A stretch of DNA of 64,000 bases from Flavobacteriales bacterium UBA6693 (GTDB lineage: Bacteria; Bacteroidota; Bacteroidia; Flavobacteriales; Weeksellaceae): assembly GCA_002454815.1 (NCBI GenBank), contig DKJL01000005.1, positions 7,942 to 71,941 on the forward strand, written 5' to 3'. Numbering within the stretch: position 1 is the stretch's first letter; each line of letters starts with the position of its first letter. Below the pieces are notes generated by a model. That model did no database searches, had not been told where the DNA came from, and saw nothing but the letters and a program-made list of their open reading frames with translations. This document shows positions 8,411-17,126 of the stretch, one piece after another. The position numbers were made by a program, and so were the translations under genes.

Positions 8411-10963
8411 CTAGAACGGATAACCAAAGGCGAAATTCAGCACAGGTTTTAACGGTTGCCAGTTGCTGATCACCCAACGGTCGCCCACGGGTTTATTAGG
8501 ATCGTAAACTTTGTAAGCTGCATCGAGCCGAAGTGTGATATAAGCGACATTCACCCGCACGCCGACGCCGGTGCCGACGCCCATTTGGGAAATGAATTTG
8601 TTAAATTTAAACGCATCGCCAAAACCATTGTCTTTCAGGCTCCAGATGTTACCAGCGTCGACGAAAGCAGCTCCTTCGAACATTTTTGTGAAAGGCAGGC
8701 GGTATTCTATATTGGTTGTAAGTTTTACATTATCCATGATGTAGGAGCGCACCTTTTCGTCTAGCTGCGAATCTGCAGGGCCTAGTCCACCAAACACCCG
8801 CCAGGCACGAATGTCGTTGGAACCACCGTTGAAATATGAACGCACGAAGGGCATTGTATCAGAATTTCCATAGGGAATCCCGACTCCAACAAACTGTCTG
8901 AGGGCTAAAGTATGTTTTTGATTAAAAAAAGTAAAATACTTTCTTACATCAAGATCGACCTTTACAAACTGCGAGAAAGGAATATCAAAGATTTTTTTGG
9001 TAGGTTGAGAAACGACGCCGTCCTGCTTCTGGCTGCGCGTGAAAAGTCCCAGGGCGTTTCCGGCGACCTCAAATTTGGCGTTTAGATAAAAGGGATTTAT
9101 GCGGTCTTTTTTGCCGATTTCGTTATAAATGAAATTATATATCATGGACGAAATCAGGATGTTCTGCGTCTGACGATCCTTGTTAATTAACGACTGACGA
9201 AACGTGTTATAAGTGTTCATTTCCGGTTCGGGCAGCGAAGCAGAAAATGCCTCGTCATTGATAACCGTACTCGCAAAATCATCAGAACTGATGCGGCCCG
9301 CCTCAAAATCGGCAAACATTGAGGGTGAATAAAGTTTGAAAATCACATCACGAATTTCAGCATCGCGTGGGAAATATTCGTAGTACCTTTCAGCATTTCG
9401 CGTGAGACTCAGCTGCATATTGAAAAGAGAAAGACGATGCGAAATGTAATCGTTGACGTTCGCATAATAATTCAAGCTTCCGTTAAAGCCGATCCTTCCC
9501 AAACCAATGTTATTCTGCACACTGGTTCCCAAAATAACGGACGAACTGGGCGAGTAGCGCTTTGGGATCAGTTTCCAACTTTTGAAGGGGAGCGCCAGAC
9601 GCGGAATGTTCAGCGCGGCTTGGGCAGATATTTCGTAGGCGATGCTGCGCTTGTCGGTTGATTTCGAATTTGTGACAGAACCGAAAATGCCCGAAATACT
9701 TGTCGTAATGTTCTCTGCGCCACCAAAAACATTGCGCGTCGTAAAATCCGCAGACGGAGAAATTCCGAAGTTCAGGATTTGGGAATAATTGATATCGGTA
9801 GCAATTTTCACATCGTATTTCGGCAGTGGCGCGAGAAAATAACTGACATCCAAAACGCTGTCATTTTCCTTACGCAGAATTTCATCATATTTAATAATGC
9901 TGAAATTATTCATCGACGCGATATTCCGCTTAGTAAGATCGAGATTTTGCTGATTGTAAAGTTCTCCTTTCCGCAAAATGACCGGGCGCCAAAGTGACAT
10001 GGTTTTGTATTGATCGTCCAGTTTGTAGAAATTAATTCCAAAAAGAGAATCGCGCTCAGTCAAAGTAGAATCTGCCAATTTTTCCAGAACGTGCACTTTG
10101 ATGTCGCCGATGGTAGTAAGTTTATATGGCGAATCGAGACTGTCTTTGTGGATATCCATGGTGAGTGGAACATTTTTGCGACTCTGTAAAGTATCTGCAG
10201 TGAAATAAATTTCTTCATTGGAATTGTTGAACCGGTAGTAGCCGGCGTCCTTCATCATACCATTGATACGGTCGACTTCCTGCTCCAAGACCGCCTGATC
10301 CAGAATATTCTTTCCTCTGATCAATGATTTGTTGAGCGATTGCTCATAGATATTTTTAACGGCCGGATCGGTAATATTATAATAGTAGTCGCTGATATAG
10401 GTTGGGTCGCGGTGGGTGATAAGATAGTTGGCTTCAGCTTTTTTTGCCGCGGAATCGAGCTTGTGCGAAAATTTCACGTCAGTGTCCCAGTAACCTCTGT
10501 ACACCAGATATTTTCGGATAGAGTTGGCGCTTTCCTCGGTTTTTCCCTGTTCCAGAATTACGGGCGGCTGGCCAAGATTCTGCAGGAAGCGCTCAAAGAG
10601 CAGGCTTTTACCGATATATTCTGGATGATCATATTTTACAAAAAGAGAATCGCGCAATTTCTGGTCGCGTACTTCATTAGGATACGTCATGTATTCCGCC
10701 AGAATGGAATCATATTTTGGATCCGTCGCATTGTAAAGCCATAATCCCAACGGAAAAATAAAAAGTTGTTTTTTGTTGGGCCGTTGGCTGACGTGATCCC
10801 GAACTTCATCGTCGAAAAGTTTGCCGTCTTCGTACCGGTAGTTGTTTTTTGTCAGCAGATATTCGCCGTCCGGGACTTTCTTCGTGGTGCTGCAGGCGTA
10901 TAAAAACAAGACCGTGATTGCAGATGAAACAAATAAGTAATATTTTTGAAAATATTTCGACAT
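8411..10963 (-). CDS. tamL: TamL-type BamA/TamA-family outer membrane lipoprotein
   Basis: 850 residues from the ATG at 10963; a second in-frame ATG at 10978 would add five residues. A signal peptide ends in the lipobox FLYACSTTKK, so the mature protein should be lipidated, the trait that separates Bacteroidota TamL from TamA. POTRA-like repeats fill the first ~370 residues (for example RGYWDTDVKF and KDAGYYRF). The C-terminal ~480 residues form an Omp85 barrel with FNGGSNDIRAW, RLPFTKMFEGAAFVDAGNIW and a final ...FAFGYPF strand ending in Phe. It acts in outer membrane assembly or homeostasis with TamB (not in this window). The start codon abuts that of the divergent RNA methyltransferase with no base between. 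Confidence 0.87.
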   Translation of the reverse strand: MSKYFQKYYLFVSSAITVLFLYACSTTKKVPDGEYLLTKNNYRYEDGKLFDDEVRDHVSQRPNKKQLFIFPLGLWLYNATDPKYDSILAEYMTYPNEVRDQKLRDSLFVKYDHPEYIGKSLLFERFLQNLGQPPVILEQGKTEESANSIRKYLVYRGYWDTDVKFSHKLDSAAKKAEANYLITHRDPTYISDYYYNITDPAVKNIYEQSLNKSLIRGKNILDQAVLEQEVDRINGMMKDAGYYRFNNSNEEIYFTADTLQSRKNVPLTMDIHKDSLDSPYKLTTIGDIKVHVLEKLADSTLTERDSLFGINFYKLDDQYKTMSLWRPVILRKGELYNQQNLDLTKRNIASMNNFSIIKYDEILRKENDSVLDVSYFLAPLPKYDVKIATDINYSQILNFGISPSADFTTRNVFGGAENITTSISGIFGSVTNSKSTDKRSIAYEISAQAALNIPRLALPFKSWKLIPKRYSPSSSVILGTSVQNNIGLGRIGFNGSLNYYANVNDYISHRLSLFNMQLSLTRNAERYYEYFPRDAEIRDVIFKLYSPSMFADFEAGRISSDDFASTVINDEAFSASLPEPEMNTYNTFRQSLINKDRQTQNILISSMIYNFIYNEIGKKDRINPFYLNAKFEVAGNALGLFTRSQKQDGVVSQPTKKIFDIPFSQFVKVDLDVRKYFTFFNQKHTLALRQFVGVGIPYGNSDTMPFVRSYFNGGSNDIRAWRVFGGLGPADSQLDEKVRSYIMDNVKLTTNIEYRLPFTKMFEGAAFVDAGNIWSLKDNGFGDAFKFNKFISQMGVGTGVGVRVNVAYITLRLDAAYKVYDPNKPVGDRWVISNWQPLKPVLNFAFGYPF
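10918..10948 (+). promoter_or_regulatory. Promoter of the TrmH-family methyltransferase, inside tamL
   Basis: TTG (10918-10920), 20 bp, TATTTTTG (10941-10948). It lies within the 5' end of the divergent tamL. A TTG codon at 10946 is part of the -7 element, so the ATG at 10964 is taken as the start. Confidence 0.7.
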
Positions 10964-11692
10964 ATGCTTACGGCCCATAAAATAAAGATTTTTCAGTCTC
11001 TAGATAAAAAGAAGTTCAGACAAAAATACAATTTGTTTTTGGTTGAAGGTAATAAAACCATCAAAGAAGTAGCGGCTTCGGAGTTTGTAATTAAAGAGAT
11101 TTTTACGGTCACACCGGAATTTTTTGAGGGTAAATCGACTAACGTTTTCAATGTTACGGCAGCGGAACTTCGCAAAATAAGTTTTCTTCAAAATCCCAAA
11201 GATTCCGTGGCAGTTTGCGAGATACGGGAGAGCAGCGCTTTGCCGCCCGGGAGGATACAAATCATACTGGACGGTATTCAGGATCCGGGAAACCTGGGAA
11301 CCATTATCCGTCTGGCAGACTGGTTCGGAATTAAACAGATCGTCTGCAGCACGGACACGGCAGATATTTATAATCCAAAAGTTATCCAGGCGACCATGGG
11401 CTCGTTCCTGCGTGTAAATGTTGTTTACGAAAATCTTGATGATTATTTAGGAAAAACTGACGCGCCGATAATCGGAACGGACATGGACGGCGAAAATTTA
11501 TATCATTATAATTTCCCCGATCAACTGAATCTTGTTTTTGGTAATGAAGGCAACGGAATCCGGGAAAATGTCCGGCAGTTGCTCACTGATAAAATCGCCA
11601 TTCCGCGTTTCGGTTCCACAAAAGCTACGGAAAGCCTGAATGTAGCGATGTCCGCCGGAATAATATTAAGCCAGATTTTCGCAAAAAAATAA
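10964..11692 (+). CDS. TrmH-family (SpoU) RNA 2'-O-methyltransferase
   Basis: 242 residues from ATG 10964. The N-terminal substrate-binding domain (KKKFRQKYNLFLVEGNKTI) is followed by the SPOUT knot. Motif 1 is ILDGIQDPGNLGTIIRLADW, with the conserved Asn and Arg; motif 2 is VFGNEGNGI; motif 3 is IPRFGSTKATESLNVAMSAG. These enzymes methylate ribose 2'-OH in tRNA or rRNA using SAM; the exact target cannot be inferred. The gene is divergent from tamL and its promoter sits inside tamL. Confidence 0.92.
   Translation: MLTAHKIKIFQSLDKKKFRQKYNLFLVEGNKTIKEVAASEFVIKEIFTVTPEFFEGKSTNVFNVTAAELRKISFLQNPKDSVAVCEIRESSALPPGRIQIILDGIQDPGNLGTIIRLADWFGIKQIVCSTDTADIYNPKVIQATMGSFLRVNVVYENLDDYLGKTDAPIIGTDMDGENLYHYNFPDQLNLVFGNEGNGIRENVRQLLTDKIAIPRFGSTKATESLNVAMSAGIILSQIFAKK
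11021..11028 (-). promoter_or_regulatory. Candidate -7 element for tamL, inside the methyltransferase gene
   Basis: The minus strand reads TATTTTTG, matching TAnnTTTG, 58 bp before the tamL ATG. No matching TTG was found at 19-20 bp, so support is partial. If used, the two divergent transcripts would overlap at their 5' ends. Confidence 0.35.
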
Positions 11693-11710
11693 GTCGACCG
11701 GGGCCGACTT
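11691..11710. terminator. Weak hairpin between convergent genes
   Basis: AAGTCG / CGACTT stem with an 8-nt G/C-rich loop, directly after the methyltransferase stop and 4 bp before the end of the convergent hypothetical gene. T runs are short, so termination strength is doubtful. Confidence 0.4.
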
Positions 11711-11713
11711 TAG

Positions 11714-12211
11714 TTATATCAGTTGCTCGAAACTCGAGGTGGTTTGTGATTTCTGGTATTCGTCAATCTTTTTACGTAAAAACCGTAAGGCAATAGGTGC
11801 CAGATAAATCAAAGCCAAGCCAATCAGCTTATTCTTCCAACTACTGGACTGTATATTTTTTCGGGCAAAATTTCCGACGGCAGTAACAGCCCCGATTTTC
11901 AACGTGTTTTCCAAAACGTTAATTCCTGCGTCACTTTTCGCAAAACCCATCACAGAATCTTTATTCAGGACACTGTCTTTAACGGTGTTTGAAACCTCCT
12001 TTACAATTTCGTTGGTTTTCAGGGTAAGTTTTGTTTCGCCGGCTACGGTAGGAACTTCATCAAGAAACCGATCGGTGAAACCGTTTGTAAAAGCACTCAG
12101 GCTTTCTTTGGTATTTTCAAAAGTAATGAGCTCTTCCAGTTCTTCCACTTCTTTTTTAAGCAGTTCTTTCTTTCTCCTCAATTCTTCCAGACTGTCGTAT
12201 TTTGCACCCAT
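11714..12211 (-). CDS. Coiled-coil protein with C-terminal membrane segment, unknown function
   Basis: 165 residues. It starts with a charged Glu/Lys coiled coil (residues ~6-32), continues with a Ser/Thr-rich middle, and has a hydrophobic stretch near the C-terminus (KLIGLALIYLAPIALRFL) followed by a basic segment. I do not recognise a named family. It ends an operon after the holin-like gene (2 bp gap) and the YtxH gene. This resembles the YqjD/YqjE/YqjK-type clusters of small membrane and coiled-coil proteins in proteobacteria, so a role in envelope stress or stationary phase is a guess from context only. Confidence 0.7.
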   Translation of the reverse strand: MGAKYDSLEELRRKKELLKKEVEELEELITFENTKESLSAFTNGFTDRFLDEVPTVAGETKLTLKTNEIVKEVSNTVKDSVLNKDSVMGFAKSDAGINVLENTLKIGAVTAVGNFARKNIQSSSWKNKLIGLALIYLAPIALRFLRKKIDEYQKSQTTSSFEQLI

Positions 12212-12213
12212 GA

Positions 12214-12522
12214 CTAGGAATTTATAAGTTTTACAATTTTATCAGCAACAAAGTTTGTTACGGATTTCCGCGCGATAAACATAATGATTATGATCAATAA
12301 ATAAAAAGCAGCGACAATCAGAACACCGTACGCATAATTGTCGAGCCAATAACCGATAAGCAGACCTATTCCGATATTGAAAAGTATGATAAAAAACAGA
12401 AACGCAACGGCGATCACCGAGAAAAAAGTAATGGTGCCGACCGTCATTGAAGTTTTCTCCGTAGCCTCCATTTTCAACAGGTCTATTTTCTTCGAGGCAA
12501 ACTCTTTGAAGATTTCTATCAT
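12214..12522 (-). CDS. Holin-superfamily / YqjE-like small membrane protein
   Basis: 102 residues. It begins with an amphipathic helix (IEIFKEFASKKIDLLKMEATEK) and then has two long hydrophobic helices, ~25-58 and ~65-87, separated by a short polar loop (YWLDNYAYG). This is the layout of the phage holin-like (Holin-X/YqjE) family, which in most genomes is chromosomal and not phage-borne. No phage genes are nearby. It lies between the YtxH gene and the coiled-coil gene on the same strand. Exact function is unknown. Confidence 0.75.
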   Translation of the reverse strand: MIEIFKEFASKKIDLLKMEATEKTSMTVGTITFFSVIAVAFLFFIILFNIGIGLLIGYWLDNYAYGVLIVAAFYLLIIIIMFIARKSVTNFVADKIVKLINS

Positions 12523-12544
12523 AATATTTTTTTTAAAGTTACAA

Positions 12545-12574
12545 AAAAAGGAACTTCAGATAAAGTTCCTTTTT
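12545..12574 (-). terminator. Intra-operon terminator/attenuator after the YtxH gene
   Basis: 12-bp perfect stem (AAAAAGGAACTT / AAGTTCCTTTTT), 6-nt loop, with a T run on the minus strand. It sits between the YtxH gene and the holin-like gene, and no clear promoter follows it. It probably lets only part of the transcription through. Confidence 0.75.
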
Positions 12575-12598
12575 CTATTTTAGGAAATCATCAGTTGA

Positions 12599-12982
12599 TT
12601 ATGATTTCATTCCGTCGAGTTCATTTTCAACGTCGCCGGCTACTTCTTTTGTAGTTGCAACAGCTTGATCTTTATATTTATCATAGCCATCTTTCAGCGA
12701 AGATTTTACTTGGTCAGCCGTTTCTTTCACTGTAGAAGAAATGTTGCTGTACTGATCCTTTACTTTTCCGGCAACGTCTTCATATTGTTCCATTGCTTTT
12801 TCTGTAACACGACCGTACTGATCGACAGCCTGATCTTTCAGTTCGTTGGCTTTAGTTTTAATTTTTTTTCTGGTTTCGGCCCCTTCTTCCGGCGCATATA
12901 GCATTCCGAATACTACACCTACTGCTGCTCCCGCGAGCAATCCTGCTAAAACACTTCCAGCGTTACTACCTTTTTTAGACAT
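12599..12982 (-). CDS. YtxH domain-containing protein
   Basis: 127 residues. After a short polar start there is a Gly/Ala-rich membrane segment (SVLAGLLAGAAVGVVFGMLY) followed by APEEGAETRKKIK, the diagnostic YtxH junction. The rest is a long amphipathic helix repeating DQ-Y/K motifs (about residues 45-120). Family members are small stress-associated envelope proteins. It is the first gene of the three-gene minus-strand cluster and ends before a strong hairpin, so it may be expressed at higher levels than the two genes behind it. Confidence 0.85.
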   Translation of the reverse strand: MSKKGSNAGSVLAGLLAGAAVGVVFGMLYAPEEGAETRKKIKTKANELKDQAVDQYGRVTEKAMEQYEDVAGKVKDQYSNISSTVKETADQVKSSLKDGYDKYKDQAVATTKEVAGDVENELDGMKS

Positions 12983-13099
12983 CTTAGTTAATTTTTAATA
13001 GTTAATAAATTTTACGTGTTGGTGAGTGTTTCACCATGGTTACTAAAGTTACAATTTATATACCAATCAAAAAAGCGCTGTCTTAAAATAATGTTAAAA

Positions 13100-13768
13100 T
13101 CACTTTAGATAGGAAAGAATAATCTCAATAGTCTCTTTTTTAGTGAGTGCGCTGTTATCGATCTCTATAGCGTCGTCCGCTTTGCGAAGCGGTGCGATCT
13201 CGCGCTCACTGTCTGTTTTATCCCGTAAGATTAAGTTATCGCGAACAGTTTCTATTTCTGTTTTCATGCCCATTCTTTCCAGTTCCAAAAACCTCCGTTT
13301 TGTGCGCTCTTCGATGCTGGCGGTAAGGAAAAATTTATAATCTGCGTCGGGGAGAATGACGGTGCCGATGTCGCGCCCGTCCATGATGACGCCGCCGCGA
13401 GCCGCCATATTTCGCTGTGTGTCGAGAAGAAAGTCGCGAACTTCTTTTTGTTGGGCGATTAAACTCACCTTTTGTGAAACCTTGTTTTCCCGGATCTCGC
13501 GTGTGATATTTTCGTCGTTGAGCAACACCACAAGTTCATCGTCTCTGTGCTTAAGATCTAAAGTAAGCGTCGGCAACAGCGAGAATAATTGTGCCAATTG
13601 GATTTCATTTGACGCAGATTGACAATTTCTGAGCGCGTACAAAGTAATTGCGCGGTAGAGCGCGCCGGTGTCAATATGCACCAAACCAAGATTTTGCGCG
13701 ATAACCTTCGAGATAGAGCTTTTTCCGGTAGAGGAGTGGCCGTCGATGGCGATGACAGGTTTTCTCAT
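13100..13768 (-). CDS. cmk: Cytidylate kinase
   Basis: 222 residues. The P-loop is GHSSTGKSS at the N-terminus, then HIDTGALYRAIT (nucleotide-binding), DGRDIGTVILPDADYKFFL and the lid region RTKRRFLELERMG. It phosphorylates CMP and dCMP for nucleotide synthesis. Length and motifs are canonical. It lies 78 bp behind porQ on the same strand, an association I recall from other Flavobacteriia, and is probably co-transcribed. Confidence 0.96.
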   Translation of the reverse strand: MRKPVIAIDGHSSTGKSSISKVIAQNLGLVHIDTGALYRAITLYALRNCQSASNEIQLAQLFSLLPTLTLDLKHRDDELVVLLNDENITREIRENKVSQKVSLIAQQKEVRDFLLDTQRNMAARGGVIMDGRDIGTVILPDADYKFFLTASIEERTKRRFLELERMGMKTEIETVRDNLILRDKTDSEREIAPLRKADDAIEIDNSALTKKETIEIILSYLK

Positions 13769-13846
13769 GCTGTAAATTTCACTCTTTTTTCTGAATTAAA
13801 AAAGACAAAGATTTGTTGCCGAAAAATCCTAAAATTTAAAAAAAAA

Positions 13847-14845
13847 TTATCTCCTGTTGCCACTGAATTCGATCATATCGAGCGTGATGCCAAACATATT
13901 TACATTACCAGCATTATGATACCGGACATGCGCATAATCAAACCGGAAACTGGAAATTTTAAGTCCAAAACCCGCAGAAAGCCCTGCAAAACTCCGTTGA
14001 TCCAAAACTGCAAGTTCATTTCCCCGTCTTACATTATATCCTATTCGCAAATTAAATGCTTGTTGGGGAAAAAGTTCAGCACCAAAAGAAAAATGATCCG
14101 CCACTTTTCTTGTCCAATTAATTTCCTGATCGTTATTATTATATTGCTGAGAAATATCAAGTTTTTGCAGATCGTGTGCAGTAACTGTCAGCGCAACCGG
14201 AAATTCATCCAGAATTTTGGTATAACCCAAATCTACCCGAAAAGCGACATTTTCCCTGGTTCCGTTATAAGTCCGGAACTGATAGCCGAAATTCCGAAAA
14301 ATCAGTGCGACCGTTTCATTGGATTGGCGGTTGTGATAGGTAACGCCCGCGCTGCCCACGATCGCCATCGAAGTGTACATATCGATTTTTGATGTGACTA
14401 AAGTTGCACTCCCGGCAATCGTAAAATCTTCGTCAAACTGATACGCGTACGAAGCGCCGACTGCCGCGTCAATGGAACTGAACTCACCGTTAATCTCCGC
14501 GCTTTCGTCTGTACGAGGTATCTTGCCGTAATCCATATAGCGCGCATGCAAACCAAAAAGATGACCGTATTTCAGATCACGTACGTAGCTCAAAGTTCCA
14601 TATTTTGAATCTGCCAGATAGGAAGAATAATTCGCTGACAACATCTGGTCCTGCTCAATACTCATCAGTGCCGGATTGGCAGTAGTGAAAGCAACGTCAA
14701 AATCTCTGACGGAAACTGCATCTCCGCCAAGGGCAGCCTGACGGGCGGACACCGGTAAATTCAAAAAAGGATATATTTTTGTGCCGTCCTGCGCTGTAAG
14801 CAGAGCGGTAAAAGACAGGAAAAGTAAGGTCGAAAGTTTTTTCAA
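13847..14845 (-). CDS. porQ: Type IX secretion system protein PorQ
   Basis: 332 residues, starting at a TTG codon (14845) directly before the signal peptide MKKLSTLLFLSFTALLTAQ; no in-frame ATG is available upstream. The mature N-terminus FLNLPVSARQAALGGDAVS and the NPALM element are hallmarks of the PorV/PorQ family of outer membrane beta-barrels. The C-terminus has RIGYNVRRGNEL and alternating strands ending in LDMIEFSGNRR. PorQ works with PorU/PorZ-type components to process and attach type IX cargo at the cell surface. The neighbour cmk supports PorQ rather than PorV. Confidence 0.86.
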   Translation of the reverse strand: MKKLSTLLFLSFTALLTAQDGTKIYPFLNLPVSARQAALGGDAVSVRDFDVAFTTANPALMSIEQDQMLSANYSSYLADSKYGTLSYVRDLKYGHLFGLHARYMDYGKIPRTDESAEINGEFSSIDAAVGASYAYQFDEDFTIAGSATLVTSKIDMYTSMAIVGSAGVTYHNRQSNETVALIFRNFGYQFRTYNGTRENVAFRVDLGYTKILDEFPVALTVTAHDLQKLDISQQYNNNDQEINWTRKVADHFSFGAELFPQQAFNLRIGYNVRRGNELAVLDQRSFAGLSAGFGLKISSFRFDYAHVRYHNAGNVNMFGITLDMIEFSGNRR

Positions 14846-14941
14846 AGCTGCGTTTCTGCGATAAAAATAATTCTTTGGTCTCAGACCGGAAAATTATCGC
14901 TGTTAAATATAAATGTACGAACGCAATTATTTGTGTTTACT

Positions 14942-14949
14942 TATATTTG
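14942..14949 (+). promoter_or_regulatory. -7 element of the pyrH promoter
   Basis: TATATTTG, a TAnnTTTG match, 30 bp before the pyrH ATG at 14980. No TTG at the right distance was found. Confidence 0.5.
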
Positions 14950-14979
14950 CAGCGTAAAAATAGCAATAAAAAAATTACA

Positions 14980-15687
14980 ATGAAATATCAGCGAATTCTA
15001 CTCAAGCTCAGCGGCGAAGCTCTTATGGGCAGCCGGCAATACGGTATCGACAATGATCGCCTGCGCGAGTATGCACGGGAGATCCGAAAAGTTACCGATC
15101 TGGGTTGCCAGGTAGCGATCGTTATCGGTGGCGGCAATATCTTCCGCGGACTCGCTGGTGCTGCCAAAGGAATGGACCGTGTGCAGGGCGATTATATGGG
15201 AATGCTTGCCACCGTAATCAACGGGATGGCGCTGCAGGGTGCGCTGGAAGACGCCGGAATTTTCACCAGATTGCAGAGTGCGATTGAAATGGATAAAGTG
15301 GCTGAGCCTTTTATTAAAAGGAAGGCCGTTCGACATTTAGAAAAAGGACGTGTGGTAATCTTCGGTGCCGGCACCGGAAATCCGTATTTCACGACCGATA
15401 CAGCAGCAACTTTGCGCGCGATCGAAATCGATGCCGACGTCATTCTAAAAGGCACGCGTGTTGATGGCATCTACGATTGTGACCCCGAAAAAAATGAGAA
15501 CGCGGTAAAATATGACTCGCTCACCTATGGCGAAGTTTTCGAGAAAGACCTTAAAGTAATGGACATGACCGCCTTTACGCTCAGCCGCGAAAACAATCTG
15601 CCAATCATTGTTTTTGATATGAATCAGGAAGGCAATTTACTGAAGGTGGTGCAGGGATCGCAGGTCGGGACTCTCGTCAATATATAA
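14980..15687 (+). CDS. pyrH: UMP kinase
   Basis: 235 residues from ATG 14980 (MKYQRILLKLSGEALMG); upstream in-frame codons from 14875 precede the -7 promoter element and are not used. Family motifs: LKLSGEAL, VIGGGNIFRG, GTGNPYFTTDTAA and GTRVDGIYDCDPEKN. This amino-acid-kinase-fold enzyme converts UMP to UDP and is usually allosterically controlled by GTP and UTP. frr follows 40 bp downstream, the widespread pyrH-frr pairing. Confidence 0.96.
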   Translation: MKYQRILLKLSGEALMGSRQYGIDNDRLREYAREIRKVTDLGCQVAIVIGGGNIFRGLAGAAKGMDRVQGDYMGMLATVINGMALQGALEDAGIFTRLQSAIEMDKVAEPFIKRKAVRHLEKGRVVIFGAGTGNPYFTTDTAATLRAIEIDADVILKGTRVDGIYDCDPEKNENAVKYDSLTYGEVFEKDLKVMDMTAFTLSRENNLPIIVFDMNQEGNLLKVVQGSQVGTLVNI

Positions 15688-15727
15688 TATCCTCTTTTAT
15701 TTAAATAAAAACAGAAAACAGAGCATA

Positions 15728-16282
15728 ATGGAAGAATTAGAATTAGTGGCAGACATGACCAGGCAGGAAATGGATGCCGCAATAAAACACTTAGAGCACG
15801 CCTTTCAGAAAATCCGTGCCGGCCGCGCGTCCACAACAATGGTGCAGGACGTTATGGTTGATTATTACGGTGCGCCGACTCCGCTGAATCAGGTGGCGAA
15901 TGTGATGGTACCCGATGCAATGACGATTTCCATCCAGCCTTGGGACAAAACGGCAATCGGAGCGATTGAGAAAGCGATTATCAATTCTAATTTGGGTTTC
16001 GCTCCCATGAATAATGGTGAGAATATTATTCTGAATGTGCCGCCGCTAACAGAAGAGAGAAGACGTGAACTTGCAAAACAGGCGAAAGTAGAAACAGAAA
16101 ATTCAAAAATCACGGTGCGTAACGCAAGGCAGGACGGCATGAAGGAACTTAAGAAATTCGATGGCGTGTCAGAAGATCTAATTAAAGATGTGGAAGCAAG
16201 AATCCAGGAACTTACCGATAAATATGTGAAGATGTGCGACGAATATTTTAAGGTAAAAGAAGCCGAAATAATGAAGATCTAA
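15728..16282 (+). CDS. frr: Ribosome recycling factor
   Basis: 184 residues, standard length. It shows the long helical domain I (MDAAIKHLEHAFQKIRAGRAS) and the conserved elements DYYGAPTPLNQVANV, WDKTAIGAIEKAI and PPLTEERRRELAKQAK. RRF splits post-termination ribosomes together with EF-G. It is probably co-transcribed with pyrH and is followed by a hairpin terminator. Confidence 0.97.
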   Translation: MEELELVADMTRQEMDAAIKHLEHAFQKIRAGRASTTMVQDVMVDYYGAPTPLNQVANVMVPDAMTISIQPWDKTAIGAIEKAIINSNLGFAPMNNGENIILNVPPLTEERRRELAKQAKVETENSKITVRNARQDGMKELKKFDGVSEDLIKDVEARIQELTDKYVKMCDEYFKVKEAEIMKI

Positions 16283-16300
16283 TCTTCTCCAAAAAACAGA

Positions 16301-16330
16301 AGCCGTTTCAACAAGTTGAAGCGGTTTTTT
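16301..16330 (+). terminator. Terminator after frr
   Basis: AGCCGTTTCAAC / GTTGAAGCGGTT stem (one mismatch, one G-U pair) with a 3-nt loop and a TTTTTT tail. Confidence 0.8.
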
Positions 16331-16348
16331 AGACAAAAATCCTACAGT

Positions 16349-16996
16349 TTATTTATTTGCGAAATTAAAGATGTTTGCCATTTTAATTTCTGAGAAACCG
16401 TTGGATTTGATTTTCGCGGCATTGATCATTGCCTTGGCGAGGGTTGCGGTAGGTAAAGGCCGGTATGTTTTTAAAATACCAAGGCCGTTAAGGAAATTTA
16501 TTGCCTTCACACCGAGGCGCTCGCCAAAACGTTCCGAGTTTTCGCGGTCCAGCATACCTGGCTGAAAGTAGGTAATTTGCTCAAAAGGAAGCTGTTTTAC
16601 TTTTTGTTCCAGCTCACCTTTCATGCGCGGATAAAACATTTTGGATTTCGGATCCGCTCCGTAGGAGGAAACGAGCACAAATTGGCGCACACCGTTTTTG
16701 GCGGCAATCTGAGCGAAATTAAACTGATAGTCCACGTCAATTTTGTACTGATTTTCTTTGGTTCCAGCGGCTTTCAGCGTCGTGCCCAAACAGGAAAAAG
16801 CAACGTCCCCTTTCACGAGTTCTTTCCACTCATCCGGATGATCAAAATCAACAACGTGATTTTTTAATTTAAAATTTTCAATTTCTAAAGGTTTTCTGCC
16901 AAAAGTATGAACTTCCGTAAAATCGTCATCCTGTAAGATCTGATTTACAAGTTCTTTTCCTGTGGCACCTGTGGCGCCTATAATTAATGCGATCAT
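16349..16996 (-). CDS. NAD(P)H-binding short-chain oxidoreductase, TIP30-like
   Basis: 215 residues. The N-terminal GATGATGKELV is a Rossmann dinucleotide-binding loop of the atypical/extended SDR NAD(P)-binding group. DVAFSCLGTTLKAAG and VLVSSYGADPKS follow, with FYPRMKGELEQ carrying the YxxxK-like Tyr/Lys arrangement. The set matches the HTATIP2/TIP30-like bacterial proteins often annotated as NAD(P)H-binding oxidoreductase. Substrate unknown. It is convergent with frr and stands alone upstream. Confidence 0.82.
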   Translation of the reverse strand: MIALIIGATGATGKELVNQILQDDDFTEVHTFGRKPLEIENFKLKNHVVDFDHPDEWKELVKGDVAFSCLGTTLKAAGTKENQYKIDVDYQFNFAQIAAKNGVRQFVLVSSYGADPKSKMFYPRMKGELEQKVKQLPFEQITYFQPGMLDRENSERFGERLGVKAINFLNGLGILKTYRPLPTATLAKAMINAAKIKSNGFSEIKMANIFNFANK

Positions 16997-17126
16997 AGTT
17001 GTTCAGATAAAACATTTAGTAAAATCAAGTCTGATGAAATTACAAAATAATAAATTTAATGAAAAGGACAATCAATAGCTGAAAATAAGAGATTTGTTGA
17101 AGAACTGTACTTTCAACTTGAGACAA

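Noticed and set aside
12214..12522. Holin-like protein as evidence of a prophage
   Set aside because: No lysin, structural, integrase or attachment-site signal is near; chromosomal YqjE/Holin-X proteins are common.
13619..14392. 257-codon open frame on the plus strand
   Set aside because: It lies antisense to cmk and porQ, both of which have full family motifs; its translation has no recognisable domain and is rich in unlikely residues.
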